Source: Baffinella frigidus (taxonomy: Eukaryota; Cryptophyceae; Cryptomonadales; Baffinellaceae). Taken from it: 22,775 nucleotides of DNA. A program made the translations under genes and the position numbers. A model generated the notes under the pieces. That model was not told the DNA's origin. It saw nothing but the letters and a program-made list of their open reading frames with translations, and searched no databases. Every line of letters starts with the position of its first letter. The stretch's first letter is position 1. Of the stretch, positions 7,210-14,930 are shown piece after piece. The stretch is taken from NCBI GenBank assembly GCA_026770585.1, contig MU646460.1, forward strand, positions 415,266-438,040. The letters run 5' to 3'.

Positions 7210-7904
7210 ATGGGAGCAAGCCTGTCCTTCGCGAAGTTCGCCGCCGGACTGGTGACCGGTGGCCAGTCCTCGCCCGTCCGACTCGCCAACCCAGGGACGC
7301 ACGGCATGGAAGGTCCCAGTCCACACGGATGCACTGGTAGCAGTCGGGACCTGCCGCTCGAGCGCGCCTGCTTTCCCAGTCATTCTGCCAATCCGATGGG
7401 GGGCTCGACTGACGCAAGGCGACTGATCTGAGCAGGTCGGACCATCACACACGATCGCTTGCAGTCCAAGTCGCCCGAGCGATCCGGGCGGCGCCTGCAG
7501 ACAGCGAAAACGTACACGGATGCAAGTTCCCTGAGAGGACGCTCCACAGACGAGGGGTCGCGCGAAAGATCCTCCTCGTCGCCCGTACGCTCCTCCTCGA
7601 CGGATCGGCAGAACACGGCTGCGCCCTGGCGCATGACGCACCCTGAGGGAAAAGAGGGAAAAGACCGCATGGTGAGCTCCCCCCCCACACCACCACACAC
7701 CTTGCCCCACCTTGCATCGGCGCGCGTCCGGTCTCGTCAGGCTCGAAACACACTATCCGCCCGCCCTGTCGTCCGCGACGCGCCGCCGGTTGTGACATCC
7801 GCGTGCTGTGGCAGGACCGCGCCGCCGCCGCAGAGCGTCGGGGGCTGGCAAAGTCCGTCAGCATGGAGGTCGGAGTCCCTCGAACCCCAAACCCTGACAC
7901 GTAA
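7210..7904 (+). CDS. Subtelomere-like Arg/Ser-rich protein gene, copy 1 (three exons)
   Basis: Proposed exons are 7210-7312, 7436-7671 and 7815-7904, giving 142 residues. The model rests on comparison with 19095-19859: all junctions align, phases match, and the reading frame is conserved on both sides of both introns. The start is in GCCATGG context. The N-terminus is MGASLSFAKFAAG, and Gly2 with Ser6 fits an N-myristoylation signal. The middle is rich in RS, SP and SSS motifs (SPERSGRRLQTA, SSSSPVRSSS), so probably disordered. The C-terminus is LAKSVSMEVGVPRTPNPDT, whose last residues are read from heptamer repeat DNA. The intron 1 donor here is GTCCCA instead of the GTGAGT of copy 2, which may weaken splicing; intron 2 keeps GTGAGC and a CAG acceptor. 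The function is unknown. It could be a pseudogene. Confidence 0.42.
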
Positions 7905-8810
7905 TCCCTGAACTCTAAACCCTAAACCGCAAACCTTAAAATCTGAGTCCTGAACCCTAAACCCTAAATCCTAAACCCTAAACCCTGAACCTAAACCCTG
8001 AACCCCTTACACCTTACCCCTGAACGCGCACCGCAGGACGCACGCTCGTTGAGCTAAACCCTAGACCCTCACCCCCCACCCCTCACCCCTAAACCCTACA
8101 CCCTAAACCCGAAACCTCCGCGGGACGCACGGTCGTTGAGAACGGCTGCCCGCCCCAAGCATTCGAGCTAGAACCGAAACCCTAAAACCTAAACCCTAAA
8201 CCCTAAACCCTAAACCCTAAACCCTAAACCCAACCACCGCAGGATGCGCGATCGTTGCGAACGGGCGCCTCCTCCAGATCCTTCGCGAACGCTCCGGATG
8301 TCCGCTGCCCACCCTACACCCTACACCCTACACCCTCAGCCCTCAACCCTACACTCTGCACCCTACACCCTACACCCTACATGTCCATGGAATTATTAAT
8401 TAATTGCTTTTTAGTAACGAAAATTACTACACGGTTTGCGTATACAAGTAATAGTAAAGCATTGGCGTAGTAACACCCCGGATGTCTGCTGCCCACCCTC
8501 AACCCTACACTCTGCACCCTACACCCTACACTCTGCACCCTACACCCTACACCCTACACCCTACACCCTACACCCTACACCCTAAACCCTACACCCTAAA
8601 CCTTGAACGCTAAACCCCAAACACTAAACCCTAAACCCCAAACTCTAAACCCTGAACCCTAAACCCTGAACTCTCCACCCTAAACCCTAAACCCTGAACC
8701 CTAAACCCGAGACCCTAAACCCGAGACCCGAAATCTTAAACCCTAAACCCTACACCCTAAACCCTAAACCCTAAACCCTGGACCCCAAACCCTAAACCTT
8801 AAACCGTATT
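7905..8810 (-). repeat. C-rich heptamer array (CCCTAAA/CCCTACA type) with inserts
   Basis: Degenerate heptamers with the C-rich strand on +, including pure CCCTACA runs near 8320-8385 and 8500-8585. The array is punctuated by a short non-heptamer motif at 8033-8053, 8121-8140 and 8239-8258, and interrupted by an AT-rich block at 8386-8470. A module with GGATGTCYGCTGCCCACCC occurs on both sides of that block (about 8295 and 8479). No independent gene is supported. Confidence 0.85.
8386..8470. other. AT-rich insert within the CCCTACA array
   Basis: About 85 bp of AT-rich sequence containing ATTAATTAAT and AAAATTACTACAC lies between blocks of CCCTACA heptamers. I see no terminal inverted repeats. 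The abrupt composition change suggests an insertion. Confidence 0.5.
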
Positions 8811-8815
8811 GCAGG

Positions 8816-9041
8816 ACGTGCAGGGAGACAAGCGTGTTCCAGGGATGCGTCTTGGCTCCCCGGAACACGCAATTTTCTCTATGTCCTACTCACACAGCGC
8901 CCGGTTTGTATCACGAAACGAAGATACAATAGATACGCAGACTATAACGCACCTTTATCCCTTGCAGGACGCGCAGGGAAAGCGCCTTGGCTTGGGGAAC
9001 AACGCTAGGAAGAGTCGCGCGTTGCAGATTGGCGGAACGAC
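8816..9041 (+). other. Exon-like modules with flanking splice signals (DAQG...KRLG type)
   Basis: At 8968-9041 a 74-nt open stretch follows CTTGCAG and precedes GTGAGT. It encodes DAQGKRLGLGNNARKSR and more. A related 80-nt module at 21939-22018 has the same bounding signals (ACAG before, GTAAGA after), and the 6-nt length difference preserves the frame. A weaker relative near 8816-8873 also follows TTGCAG and encodes DVQGDKR...MRLGSPEHA. Between them, 8880-8960 matches 21235-21320. The modules may be exons of a decayed or unrecognised multi-exon gene. I cannot connect them into a full gene. Confidence 0.4.
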
Positions 9042-9049
9042 GTGAGTTC

Positions 9050-9095
9050 CCCCGGATTAGGGGTTGAGGGGTGAGGGGTGAGGGGAGGGGGGAGG

Positions 9096-9126
<31 letters not shown>

Positions 9127-9360
9127 CCCCAGGAATCCTGAACCAGCATAGCCACCCAGGTCAATAGTGGGAATTTCAGAACGTGACGTTTCGTTTCGTG
9201 GTACTAAATGAGTGTGCCTTCCCCGACTTTACCACACGCGGTAATCGCCTCTTGGCATTTTTCCCCTGAGAATCAACTTTATACGTGCATAGTGTAGTCA
9301 AATGAAAGTCCGACGTGTGCCTCTCCCCCTCCGCCCCAGCAAAGGTCTGGAATGGACTTG
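9050..9360 (+). repeat. Segmental duplication with 22130-22400, upstream part
   Basis: After a short G-rich heptamer stretch, 9120-9245 matches 22160-22290 almost base for base (CCTGAACCAGCATAGCCACC, GACGTTTCGTTTCGTGGT, GACTTTACCACACGCGGTAA). Similarity weakens but continues to about 9360. No protein frame is conserved. The shared block includes the downstream minisatellite. Confidence 0.85.
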
Positions 9361-9468
9361 CCTCGGGATGGATAGGCCCGCCTCAGGATGGATAGGCCCG
9401 CCTCAGGATGGATAGGCCCGCCTCAGGATGGATAGGCCCGTCTCAGGATGGATAGGCCCGCCTCAGGA
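9361..9468 (+). repeat. 20-bp minisatellite, about 5.5 units
   Basis: The unit CCTCAGGATGGATAGGCCCG repeats with few substitutions. The same unit forms 22441-22538. Downstream at 9700-9765 the complementary sense (CCTGAGGCGGGCCTATC type) appears, so the two can pair as an imperfect hairpin. Confidence 0.9.
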
Positions 9469-9505
9469 AAGTCCTGGGGCACGACCGCCTCACGATCTCA
9501 TCCCT

Positions 9506-9644
9506 CCACTTAGCAGGCGCCGAGCTCCTTTCCCCCCGGAAATCCGGGGGAAATTCCGGTTGGAATCCACAGCAATGGATAAGATTCTAGTGCAAGTAGT
9601 TTAGATGGACTGTATCCGTGAAGCCCCCGGTGGCTGCTAAGTGG
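9506..9644. mobile_element. Foldback element, family C, 139 bp
   Basis: The ends are CCACTTAGCAG and CTGCTAAGTGG, perfect 11-bp inverted repeats. A second copy of exactly the same length lies inverted at 20609-20747, with conserved interior such as GTTTAGATGGACTGTATCCG. The paralogous locus near 22575 lacks the element. No coding capacity is seen. Confidence 0.85.
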
Positions 9645-9699
9645 TTGCAGGGACTTCGAAAACGCCGTGAAGCAGCGCCCTGCCTACAACCTCCCTATC

Positions 9700-9765
9700 C
9701 TGAGGCGGGCCTGTCTCTCCCGAAGCGGGCCTGTCTCAATCGTTTCCTGAGGCGGGCCTATCTGA
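9700..9765 (-). repeat. Inverted-sense units of the 20-bp minisatellite
   Basis: Three units of CCTGAGGCGGGCCTATC type occur in reverse sense to 9361-9468, interspersed with CGAAGCGGGCCTGTCTC. The same arrangement is seen at 22629-22735. Confidence 0.8.
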
Positions 9766-9779
9766 CGTTCCTCTCTCCG

Positions 9780-9965
9780 GCTCTCTCTCTCACACACACA
9801 CACTCTCTCTCTCTCTCTCATACGCACACACACACTCACTCACACACACTCACACTCTCTCTCCAGGGACTTAGCTCTCACACTCTCTCACTCTCACTCA
9901 CTCTGACTCCCTCTCTCTCTCTCACACACACTCTCTCACTCACACACACTCTCTCCCTCTCTCCA
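9780..9965. repeat. CT/CA microsatellite
   Basis: Long mixed runs of CT and CA dinucleotides. A CCAGGGACTT segment occurs twice (about 9863 and 9963), and GCAGGGACTT at 9647. The Ser/Leu/His/Thr-rich open frame here is a translation of the repeat. Confidence 0.9.
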
Positions 9966-10074
9966 GGGACTTCACAAACGCGATGAAAGAGCGCCCTGCC
10001 TACGACCGTCTCTTCCCGGAGCCAAACAAAAAGAGTTCCCCGCAGGAAAAAAGGGGTTACCCGACACGCTCCGC

Positions 10075-10592
10075 CTCGTAACTCCCTACACCCCCTACAC
10101 CCTACACCATCCGGGTTCAAGGTTCAGGGTGTGCATCCAGGAGTTTCAGGGTTCATGGTTCAGGGGTCAGGGGTCAGGGTTCAGGGTTCAGGGTTCAGGG
10201 TTCGGGGTTCAGGGTTTACATCCAGGAGTTTATGATTTTAACCCCCTATACCCTACACCATCCAATTCACGCGGTCCACTCGGTAGGGTCCACTTATCAC
10301 CATAAGTGGCCGAGGTGGCCAGTATTAGTGGATCACTCTCACGCCTCGTAACTCCCCACACCCTAACCCCTGAACCCTGAACCCTGAACCATACACCCTG
10401 AACCCTATGCCCTCTCAGCGCCCCTGCTCAGACACAGCCTCGGTGGGGGTGCATACTCCCGTAACCCCCTACACCCTACACCATCTGATTTATTACATGC
10501 CCACAAAATCATGAACTCCTGGATGTAAACCCTGAACCCCGAACCCCGAAACCTGAACCCCGAACCCTGCACCCTGAACCCCGAACCCCGAA
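10075..10592. repeat. Heptamer-type DNA with orientation switches, ending at gap
   Basis: Short G-rich stretches (TTCAGGG at about 10120-10215) and C-rich stretches (CCCTACA, CCCTGAA) alternate. The phrase CCCTACACCATC recurs at about 10100, 10250 and 10478. A 28-bp segment at 10211-10238 recurs inverted at 10505-10532 with one mismatch, marking a strand switch. No gene is seen. Confidence 0.8.
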
Positions 10593-11333
10593 NNNNNNNN
10601 NNNNNNNNNNNNNNNNNNNNNNNNNNNNNNNNNNNNNNNNNNNNNNNNNNNNNNNNNNNNNNNNNNNNNNNNNNNNNNNNNNNNNNNNNNNNNNNNNNNN
10701 NNNNNNNNNNNNNNNNNNNNNNNNNNNNNNNNNNNNNNNNNNNNNNNNNNNNNNNNNNNNNNNNNNNNNNNNNNNNNNNNNNNNNNNNNNNNNNNNNNNN
10801 NNNNNNNNNNNNNNNNNNNNNNNNNNNNNNNNNNNNNNNNNNNNNNNNNNNNNNNNNNNNNNNNNNNNNNNNNNNNNNNNNNNNNNNNNNNNNNNNNNNN
10901 NNNNNNNNNNNNNNNNNNNNNNNNNNNNNNNNNNNNNNNNNNNNNNNNNNNNNNNNNNNNNNNNNNNNNNNNNNNNNNNNNNNNNNNNNNNNNNNNNNNN
11001 NNNNNNNNNNNNNNNNNNNNNNNNNNNNNNNNNNNNNNNNNNNNNNNNNNNNNNNNNNNNNNNNNNNNNNNNNNNNNNNNNNNNNNNNNNNNNNNNNNNN
11101 NNNNNNNNNNNNNNNNNNNNNNNNNNNNNNNNNNNNNNNNNNNNNNNNNNNNNNNNNNNNNNNNNNNNNNNNNNNNNNNNNNNNNNNNNNNNNNNNNNNN
11201 NNNNNNNNNNNNNNNNNNNNNNNNNNNNNNNNNNNNNNNNNNNNNNNNNNNNNNNNNNNNNNNNNNNNNNNNNNNNNNNNNNNNNNNNNNNNNNNNNNNN
11301 NNNNNNNNNNNNNNNNNNNNNNNNNNNNNNNNN
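10593..11333. other. Assembly gap (741 N)
   Basis: Unresolved bases. Both edges are C-rich heptamer repeat (CCCCGAA on the left, CCCCAAA on the right), so the missing sequence is probably the same array and its true length is uncertain. Confidence 1.
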
Positions 11334-11485
11334 CCCAAACCCCAAACCCCAAACCCCAAACCCCAAACCCTGAACCCCAAACCCTGAACCCCAAACCCTG
11401 AACCCCAAACCCTGAACCCTGAACCCCAAACCCTGAACCACAAACCCTGAACCCCAAACCCTGAGCCCTGAACCCCGAAACACAG
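11334..11485 (-). repeat. C-rich heptamer array (CCCCAAA/CCCTGAA)
   Basis: Regular alternation of CCCCAAA and CCCTGAA units directly after the gap. Minus-strand frames here give GFRVWGSGF-type peptides typical of translated TTCAGGG/TTTGGGG repeats, not a real protein. Confidence 0.9.
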
Positions 11486-11536
11486 GTATGCCTCCGCGGG
11501 GTCGCTTCGTTCGCAGATCAGGACTTCTGATGACTA

Positions 11537-11840
11537 GGAGAGAGAGAGAGAGGGAGAGAGAGGGAGAGAGAGGGAGGGAGAGAGAGAGAGAGCAGGAGTG
11601 AGTGTGTGTGAGAGAGAGAAAAAGAGAAGGAGTGAGACAGAGTGTGTTTGAGAGAGAGAGAGAGTGTGTGTGTGAGAGAGAGAGTGAGTGAGTGATTGGG
11701 AGAGAGCGAGAGAGTGCGACAGTGAGTGACTGAGAGTGTGTGAGTAAGTGAGTGAGTGAGTGAGTGAGTGAGTGTGTGAGGCAGAGTGCGTGAGCGAGCG
11801 AGCGAAAGTGAGTGAACGAGAGCGAGTGAGAAAAAGAGTC
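11537..11840. repeat. AG / GTGA microsatellite
   Basis: Long AG-rich and GTGA-rich runs, with a nearly pure GAGT run at about 11745-11775. The flank after it (CCACCTCTCACTCAGCCTCTC...GGAAGCAGCC) resembles the flank after the GTGA run at 17147-17220, so repeat and flank were duplicated together. Confidence 0.9.
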
Positions 11841-12115
11841 CACCTCTCACTCAGCCTCTCGGAAGCAGCCCTTCCTTCGAGGACTGAGAAACCCCTGAGG
11901 CGGGCCTTTCTTCAGAGGCCACGCCAGGTCATAGATGCGAATTTCACACGCAACGTTTCGCACTGAAAGTATTTCGTGGTACGTGTACACAAAAACAGTG
12001 TAGCGCAACCAAAGGGCTCCAATTCCCAACACTTTTGGCGTGTCTCCCGTGAGTATCAACTTTACTCGTAGAGGGTGGAGTAAACTGCAATTCCGACTTA
12101 TGCCCTGGTGTGGAC
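11841..12115. repeat. Diverged relative of the 9120-9320 / 22160-22340 block
   Basis: Contains CCTGAGGCGGGCC, ACGTTTCG, TTTCGTGGTAC and GAGTATCAACTTTA in the same order as elements of the 9.2 kb and 22.2 kb blocks, but at lower similarity. No gene is visible. Confidence 0.45.
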
Positions 12116-12117
12116 TA

Positions 12118-12352
12118 CAGGGGTACCTCGATCGTAAGAAACTGCCCCCCCGTAGGGCCACCATAGGGCCCTACAGGGGTACCTCGATTACAAGAAAACG
12201 TCACCCCCCTAGGACGACCACAGGGCCCTAGGCATAGGCCTACTGTAGGGTCCTACGGGGAGGCGTTTTCTTGTAATCAAGGTACCCCTGTAGGCATGGT
12301 CCTACTGTAGGGTCCTAGGGGGGTTTGGTTTCTTACGAGCGAGGTATCCCTG
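12118..12352. mobile_element. Family A foldback element interrupted by a nested family A element
   Basis: The outer element spans 12118-12173 and 12291-12352, with ends CAGGGGTACCTCGATCG and the complement of CAGGGATACCTCGCTCG, and TA at both outer flanks (12116-12117 and 12353-12354). It is split at GGGCCC|TA|GGCATGG by the element at 12174-12290. Removing the insert and one TA restores the usual family core. Confidence 0.85.
12174..12290. mobile_element. Nested family A element, 117 bp, with TA duplication
   Basis: Ends CAGGGGTACCTCGATTACAA and the complement of CAGGGGTACCTTGATTACAA. TA at 12172-12173 and 12291-12292 is a readable target duplication inside the outer element. The GATTACAAG variant of the terminal repeat marks a subfamily. 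Confidence 0.9.
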
Positions 12353-12356
12353 TAGG

Positions 12357-12442
12357 GAAAAAAAACGAGGCGGGTCTAGCCTGGAAACAGGCGTCCGAAG
12401 GCGAGCTTATCTTCGAGGGATAGGCCCGCCTCAGAACCGGTC
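12357..12442. repeat. Foldback repeat related to the CCCGCCTC motif
   Basis: AAAAAAAACGAGGCGGG...GGGATAGGCCCGCCTC forms inverted ends. A close relative is at 17533-17620, with the same poly-A start and CCGGTCC end. It shares the AGGCCCGCCTC word with the 20-bp minisatellites. Confidence 0.65.
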
Positions 12443-12451
12443 CGTGGGGTA

Positions 12452-12681
12452 CAGGGGTACTGTACCTCGCTCATAAGAAAGCGCGCCCCCTCAGGACCCT
12501 ACAGTAGGCCTATGCCTACAGGGGTACCTCGCTCATAATAAAGCGCCCCCCCCCCTAGGACCACCATAGATCCCTACCGTAGGGTCCTAGGGGGGGGCGG
12601 TTTCTTATGAGTCAGGTACCCCTGTATGGCCCTATGGTGGTCCTGTGGGGGGGGCAGTTTCTTATGAGCGAGGTACTCCTG
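12452..12681. mobile_element. Second family A element interrupted by a nested family A element
   Basis: The outer element is 12452-12518 plus 12625-12681. Its left end carries a 5-bp duplication (GTAC-TGTAC) after CAGGGGTAC. The left flank is TA but the right flank is CA. It is split at CTATGCC|TA|TGGCCC, which is the same core position as in the element at 12118, read on the other strand. Confidence 0.8.
12519..12624. mobile_element. Nested family A element, 106 bp, with TA duplication
   Basis: Ends CAGGGGTACCTCGCTCATAA and the complement of CAGGGGTACCTGACTCATAA. TA at 12517-12518 and 12625-12626 flanks it inside the outer element. Confidence 0.88.
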
Positions 12682-12765
12682 CACAGTAAGTAGCACAATG
12701 CGTAGGGCATGTGCGGTGCTGGCGCTGCTTGTTTGGCAATAAATTACCAATCTCTCTCCTCGGAC
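12682..12765 (+). repeat. Dispersed repeat Y, partial copy
   Basis: From CACAGTAAGTAGCACAATGC to the AATAAA region and CAATCTCTCTC, similar to 3735-3806 and 16793-16876. The 5' half of Y is missing, and the preceding family A element abuts it, as if that element had landed in or beside the repeat. Confidence 0.7.
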
Positions 12766-12799
12766 CCGGGAGTGAGCCGCGGCGGGCCTAAAGGACCTA

Positions 12800-12916
12800 C
12801 AGGGGTACCTCGCTCATAAGAAACCGCCCCCCCCTAGGACCCTACAGTAGGCCTATGCCTACGGCCCTATGGTGGTCCTAGGGGGGTGGGCGTTTCTTAT
12901 GAGCGAGGTACCCCTG
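12800..12916. mobile_element. Intact family A foldback element, 117 bp
   Basis: Ends CAGGGGTACCTCGCTCATAA and its exact complement, with TA on both sides. The core reads CCTATGCCTACGGCCCTATGG, written here as CCTATGCC-TA-CGGCCC. It provides the uninterrupted reference for the two nested cases upstream. Confidence 0.9.
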
Positions 12917-13019
12917 TAAAGGATCCGGGGGGCTCCGGGGTCACTTGTGGCCACTAAGTGGACCCAGTGGCTGCAGGGGTGCCAGTTGTTCTCGCGGGGG
13001 GCGTGACTTATGACCACTA

Positions 13020-13135
13020 CAGGGGTACCTCGCTCATAAGAAACGCCCACCCCCCTAGGACCGCCGTAGGGTCCTAGGCATAGTCCTACTGTAGGGTCCT
13101 AGAGGGGGTAGTTTCTTATGAGCGAGGTACCCCTG
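13020..13135. mobile_element. Family A foldback element, 116 bp
   Basis: Ends CAGGGGTACCTCGCTCATAA and the complement. TA flanks it on the left and CA on the right (a decayed TA). The surrounding sequence has repeated CTTATGACCACTAAGTGGAC words, so it sits in another small repeat. Confidence 0.85.
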
Positions 13136-13183
13136 CAAGTGAACTACTTATGACCACTAAGTGGACCTCGCAGGCGGTCCACT

Positions 13184-13219
13184 CTCAGGGGGTGGGCGTT
13201 TTCTTACGATCGAGGTACC
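13184..13219. mobile_element. Truncated family A terminus
   Basis: AGGGGGTGGGCG followed by TTTTCTTACGATCGAGGTACCC corresponds to the right end of a family A element; its left half is missing. Confidence 0.6.
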
Positions 13220-13288
13220 CATATCCTCGCGAGTAAGGACACACCCGCCACTGTACATGGGTTTCTCGGTATGGGATTTGACCCCCAT

Positions 13289-13418
13289 GTTTTCTTGATT
13301 TAAGAAAAAGGCACCGACCGGATTCTCCCTCAGTTTTCTTAATTTAAGAAATCGTAGGACCGATCGGATTCTCGGGTTTTCTAATGATTTGAGGAAACAG
13401 CGACCGACCGGATTCTGT
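13289..13418 (+). repeat. 44-bp unit repeated three times
   Basis: Units start with GTTTTCTT/GTTTTCTA at 13289, 13333 and 13376. Each contains a TTTAAGAAA-like segment and ends in CCGACCGGATTCT or CCGATCGGATTCT. The candidate start codon at 13428 follows the third unit by about 10 bp. Confidence 0.85.
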
Positions 13419-13427
13419 GTGTCCTTC

Positions 13428-13917
13428 ATGGACAAGCACGAGGATGCGATGTGGGGCGAAAAGCCAGTGGTTGCGGGTACTTCGGAGGAGCCGAAGCCGA
13501 CGGCCTCGGAGGCAAAGGCGGCGAAGAGGAGCGCGGGACGCGACGCGTGGGAGGATGAGGAAGGAGGGTTGGAGGGGGGGGGTGGAGGCGATGTCTCGAC
13601 GATGTCTCCACTCCTCAATGGGTCAGACGACGAGCTTGAGGAGGATGAGCGTTTTAGAGTCTCGACCGGTTTCTTTCGGGGCGACTTCAGCGAGCCTTCA
13701 TCGTCCGACGAGTCGGGGACGTGTCATGCGGGGTAAGTAGCGAACGAGGTGCTTCGCGAGGGAGGTAGGGGGGTGGGTGGGCCGGAGCCTTTTGCGGCAC
13801 CGGCGCCTCACAACCCTGTAGGATGTTGTCCTGAATGCGCACGGTAGGGACATGAGTCGGCAGCTTACGAGGAGGATACGCAGGGTCGCTGCTGCAAGCT
13901 TGATGCGCGGGGGCTGA
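13428..13917 (+). CDS. Candidate two-exon gene for a small acidic, Ser-rich protein
   Basis: Proposed exon 1 is 13428-13732, ending at GTAAGT, a strong donor. Exon 2 could be 13848-13917 after CGGTAG, giving a 115-nt intron and 124 residues. Exon 1 encodes MDKHEDAMWGEKPVVAG, an Ala/Lys/Glu segment, a Gly run, then acidic SDDELEEDERFR and SEPSSSDESG, so likely disordered. Exon 2 would add a basic tail (SRQLTRRIRRVAAASLMR). Without splicing the frame stops at 13736. An alternative acceptor at CTGTAG (13820) gives an early stop. GSDD followed by acidic residues and a basic RV resembles the C-terminal part of the 19095 gene (GSDDDEEKRPRV), perhaps by composition only. The function is unknown. Confidence 0.32.
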
Positions 13918-14412
13918 GTGGTCTATCGCTAGGATGTGACTAAGCCCGAGCACAGGACCTTGAGGTGGGGGTAAACACCACCGAAGTGTGAGCCCCGGTC
14001 GGACAGGTGATGAACCTCAGTGGGAGGCTCATCGCCTGCCCGACCGAGGTTCACGCAGGGCTTTCCCCACATCGCAAGTGGCCTAGGTGGTGGAGGTGGT
14101 TTTCTTCTCCCCTTGCGTTGCAAAGGTGGCCTGCAAGGAGAGTGGTCCACATATCTTTGCCCAAATCACGGGGCAATTGTGTGTGGATTGGGCGGAAGCG
14201 ATCGACGGGTGCTCTGAGGGAAACATCGGGGAGTGACAAGCTAATCAGTCAACTAGAGGCTCGCGACCTGGCCCATGACCGAGGCTCGCTACCTGTCTGA
14301 CCGAGGCTCACAGGTTTTACCGGGCTTTTGCGGGAAGCTCCTGGGCGGTTTCTCCATATGGGTAGTGGCAGTTTCTTGTCTTAGGATTCAACCGGTGATA
14401 ACGCGGATAGTT
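13918..14412. repeat. Region with 22-bp dispersed motif, no gene
   Basis: 13988-14054 is a foldback: GTGAGCCCCGGTCGGACAGG pairs with CCTGCCCGACCGAGGTTCAC, with further pairing inward. 14256-14314 has direct units of GAGGCTCGCTACCTGTCTGACC type, related to 16628-16684. The remaining sequence is unremarkable, and open frames are not supported. Confidence 0.55.
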
Positions 14413-14471
14413 TCCTAAGCTCGCTTCATTTCTGCACCGTGCATTTCTCTTTCGAATAAAGTCAATAAGTG
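14413..14471. repeat. 59-bp segment shared with the right inverted-repeat arm
   Basis: TCCTAAGCTCGCTTCATTTC... to ...GTCAATAAGTG is the reverse complement of 5885-5943 with one mismatch. In the arm this segment lies inside sequence missing from the opposite arm. Here it abuts a C-rich heptamer array. Confidence 0.85.
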
Positions 14472-14473
14472 CC

Positions 14474-14740
14474 AAACCCTAAACCCTAAACCCTAAACCC
14501 ATGGACCCTGAACCCTGAACCCTAACCCCAAAACCCTGAACCTTAAACCCTAAAACCTGAACTCCAAACTCTAAATCCCTCCCCCTTAACCCTGGCCCCT
14601 TAACCCTAAACCCTACACCCTACACCCTGCACCCTGCACCCTAAATCCTCAACCCTGCACCCTAAATCCTGAACCCTGCACCCTGAACCCTGCACCCTGA
14701 ACCCTGAACCCTGAACCCAAACCCCTAAACCCTAGCCAAG
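14474..14740 (-). repeat. C-rich heptamer array
   Basis: CCCTAAA, CCCTGAA and CCCTGCA units with blocks of alternating CCCTGCA/CCCTAAAT. No punctuating exon-like motif is present here, unlike 7905-8810 and 19860-20335. Confidence 0.9.
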
Positions 14741-14762
14741 GGGTATTTTCACCTGGGGGAGA

Positions 14763-14930
14763 AAAAGATTTGTTTCAAATCTTTTTGATGGCTCTTCCCA
14801 TCTTACTACAGGTTGTGTATCAAGTTTACTACTGGATGTCAGCATCTTTCAGGAGGATCTCACTTCAAAAGTCTGGCGTGACCCCCCCGGTGTCGGGCGA
14901 CGCCCCGAGAGATGTTCGGGACGGACGCAT
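14763..14930 (+). other. Short hairpin and unassigned open stretch
   Basis: AAAAAGATTTG and CAAATCTTTTT form a perfect 11-bp stem with a 3-nt loop at about 14763-14787. An ATG at about 14788 opens a hydrophobic stretch (MALPILLQVVYQVYYWMSAS), but the frame then runs into the foldback element at 14931 and stops at 15045. I do not consider it a gene. Confidence 0.35.

Noticed and set aside
7079-7710. Minus-strand frames of 112 and 193 codons opposite gene copy 1
   Set aside because: They overlap the better-supported plus-strand exons; high GC content produces open antisense frames, and they are not frame-conserved with the other paralogue across introns.
9361-9468. Possible CRISPR array from regularly repeated 20-bp units
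   Set aside because: Units are contiguous with no unique spacers, and the context is eukaryotic.
9618-9986. 122-codon frame rich in Ser, Leu, Thr and His
   Set aside because: Direct translation of CT/CA microsatellite.
10405-11843. Long minus-strand open frames of 316-444 codons crossing the gap
   Set aside because: They are made of N codons plus translations of heptamer (GFRVWGSGF) and CT-repeat sequence; no real protein signal.
12859-13050. YRGTSLIR-type peptides as a conserved protein family
   Set aside because: They are the translation of the CAGGGGTACCTCGCTCATAAG terminus (shown here only as a name for family A ends) and appear wherever that element lies.
13820-13830. Acceptor CTGTAG at 13820 for the candidate acidic-protein gene
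   Set aside because: In phase 2 it gives a stop after a few codons; the acceptor at 13846-13847 keeps a longer frame.
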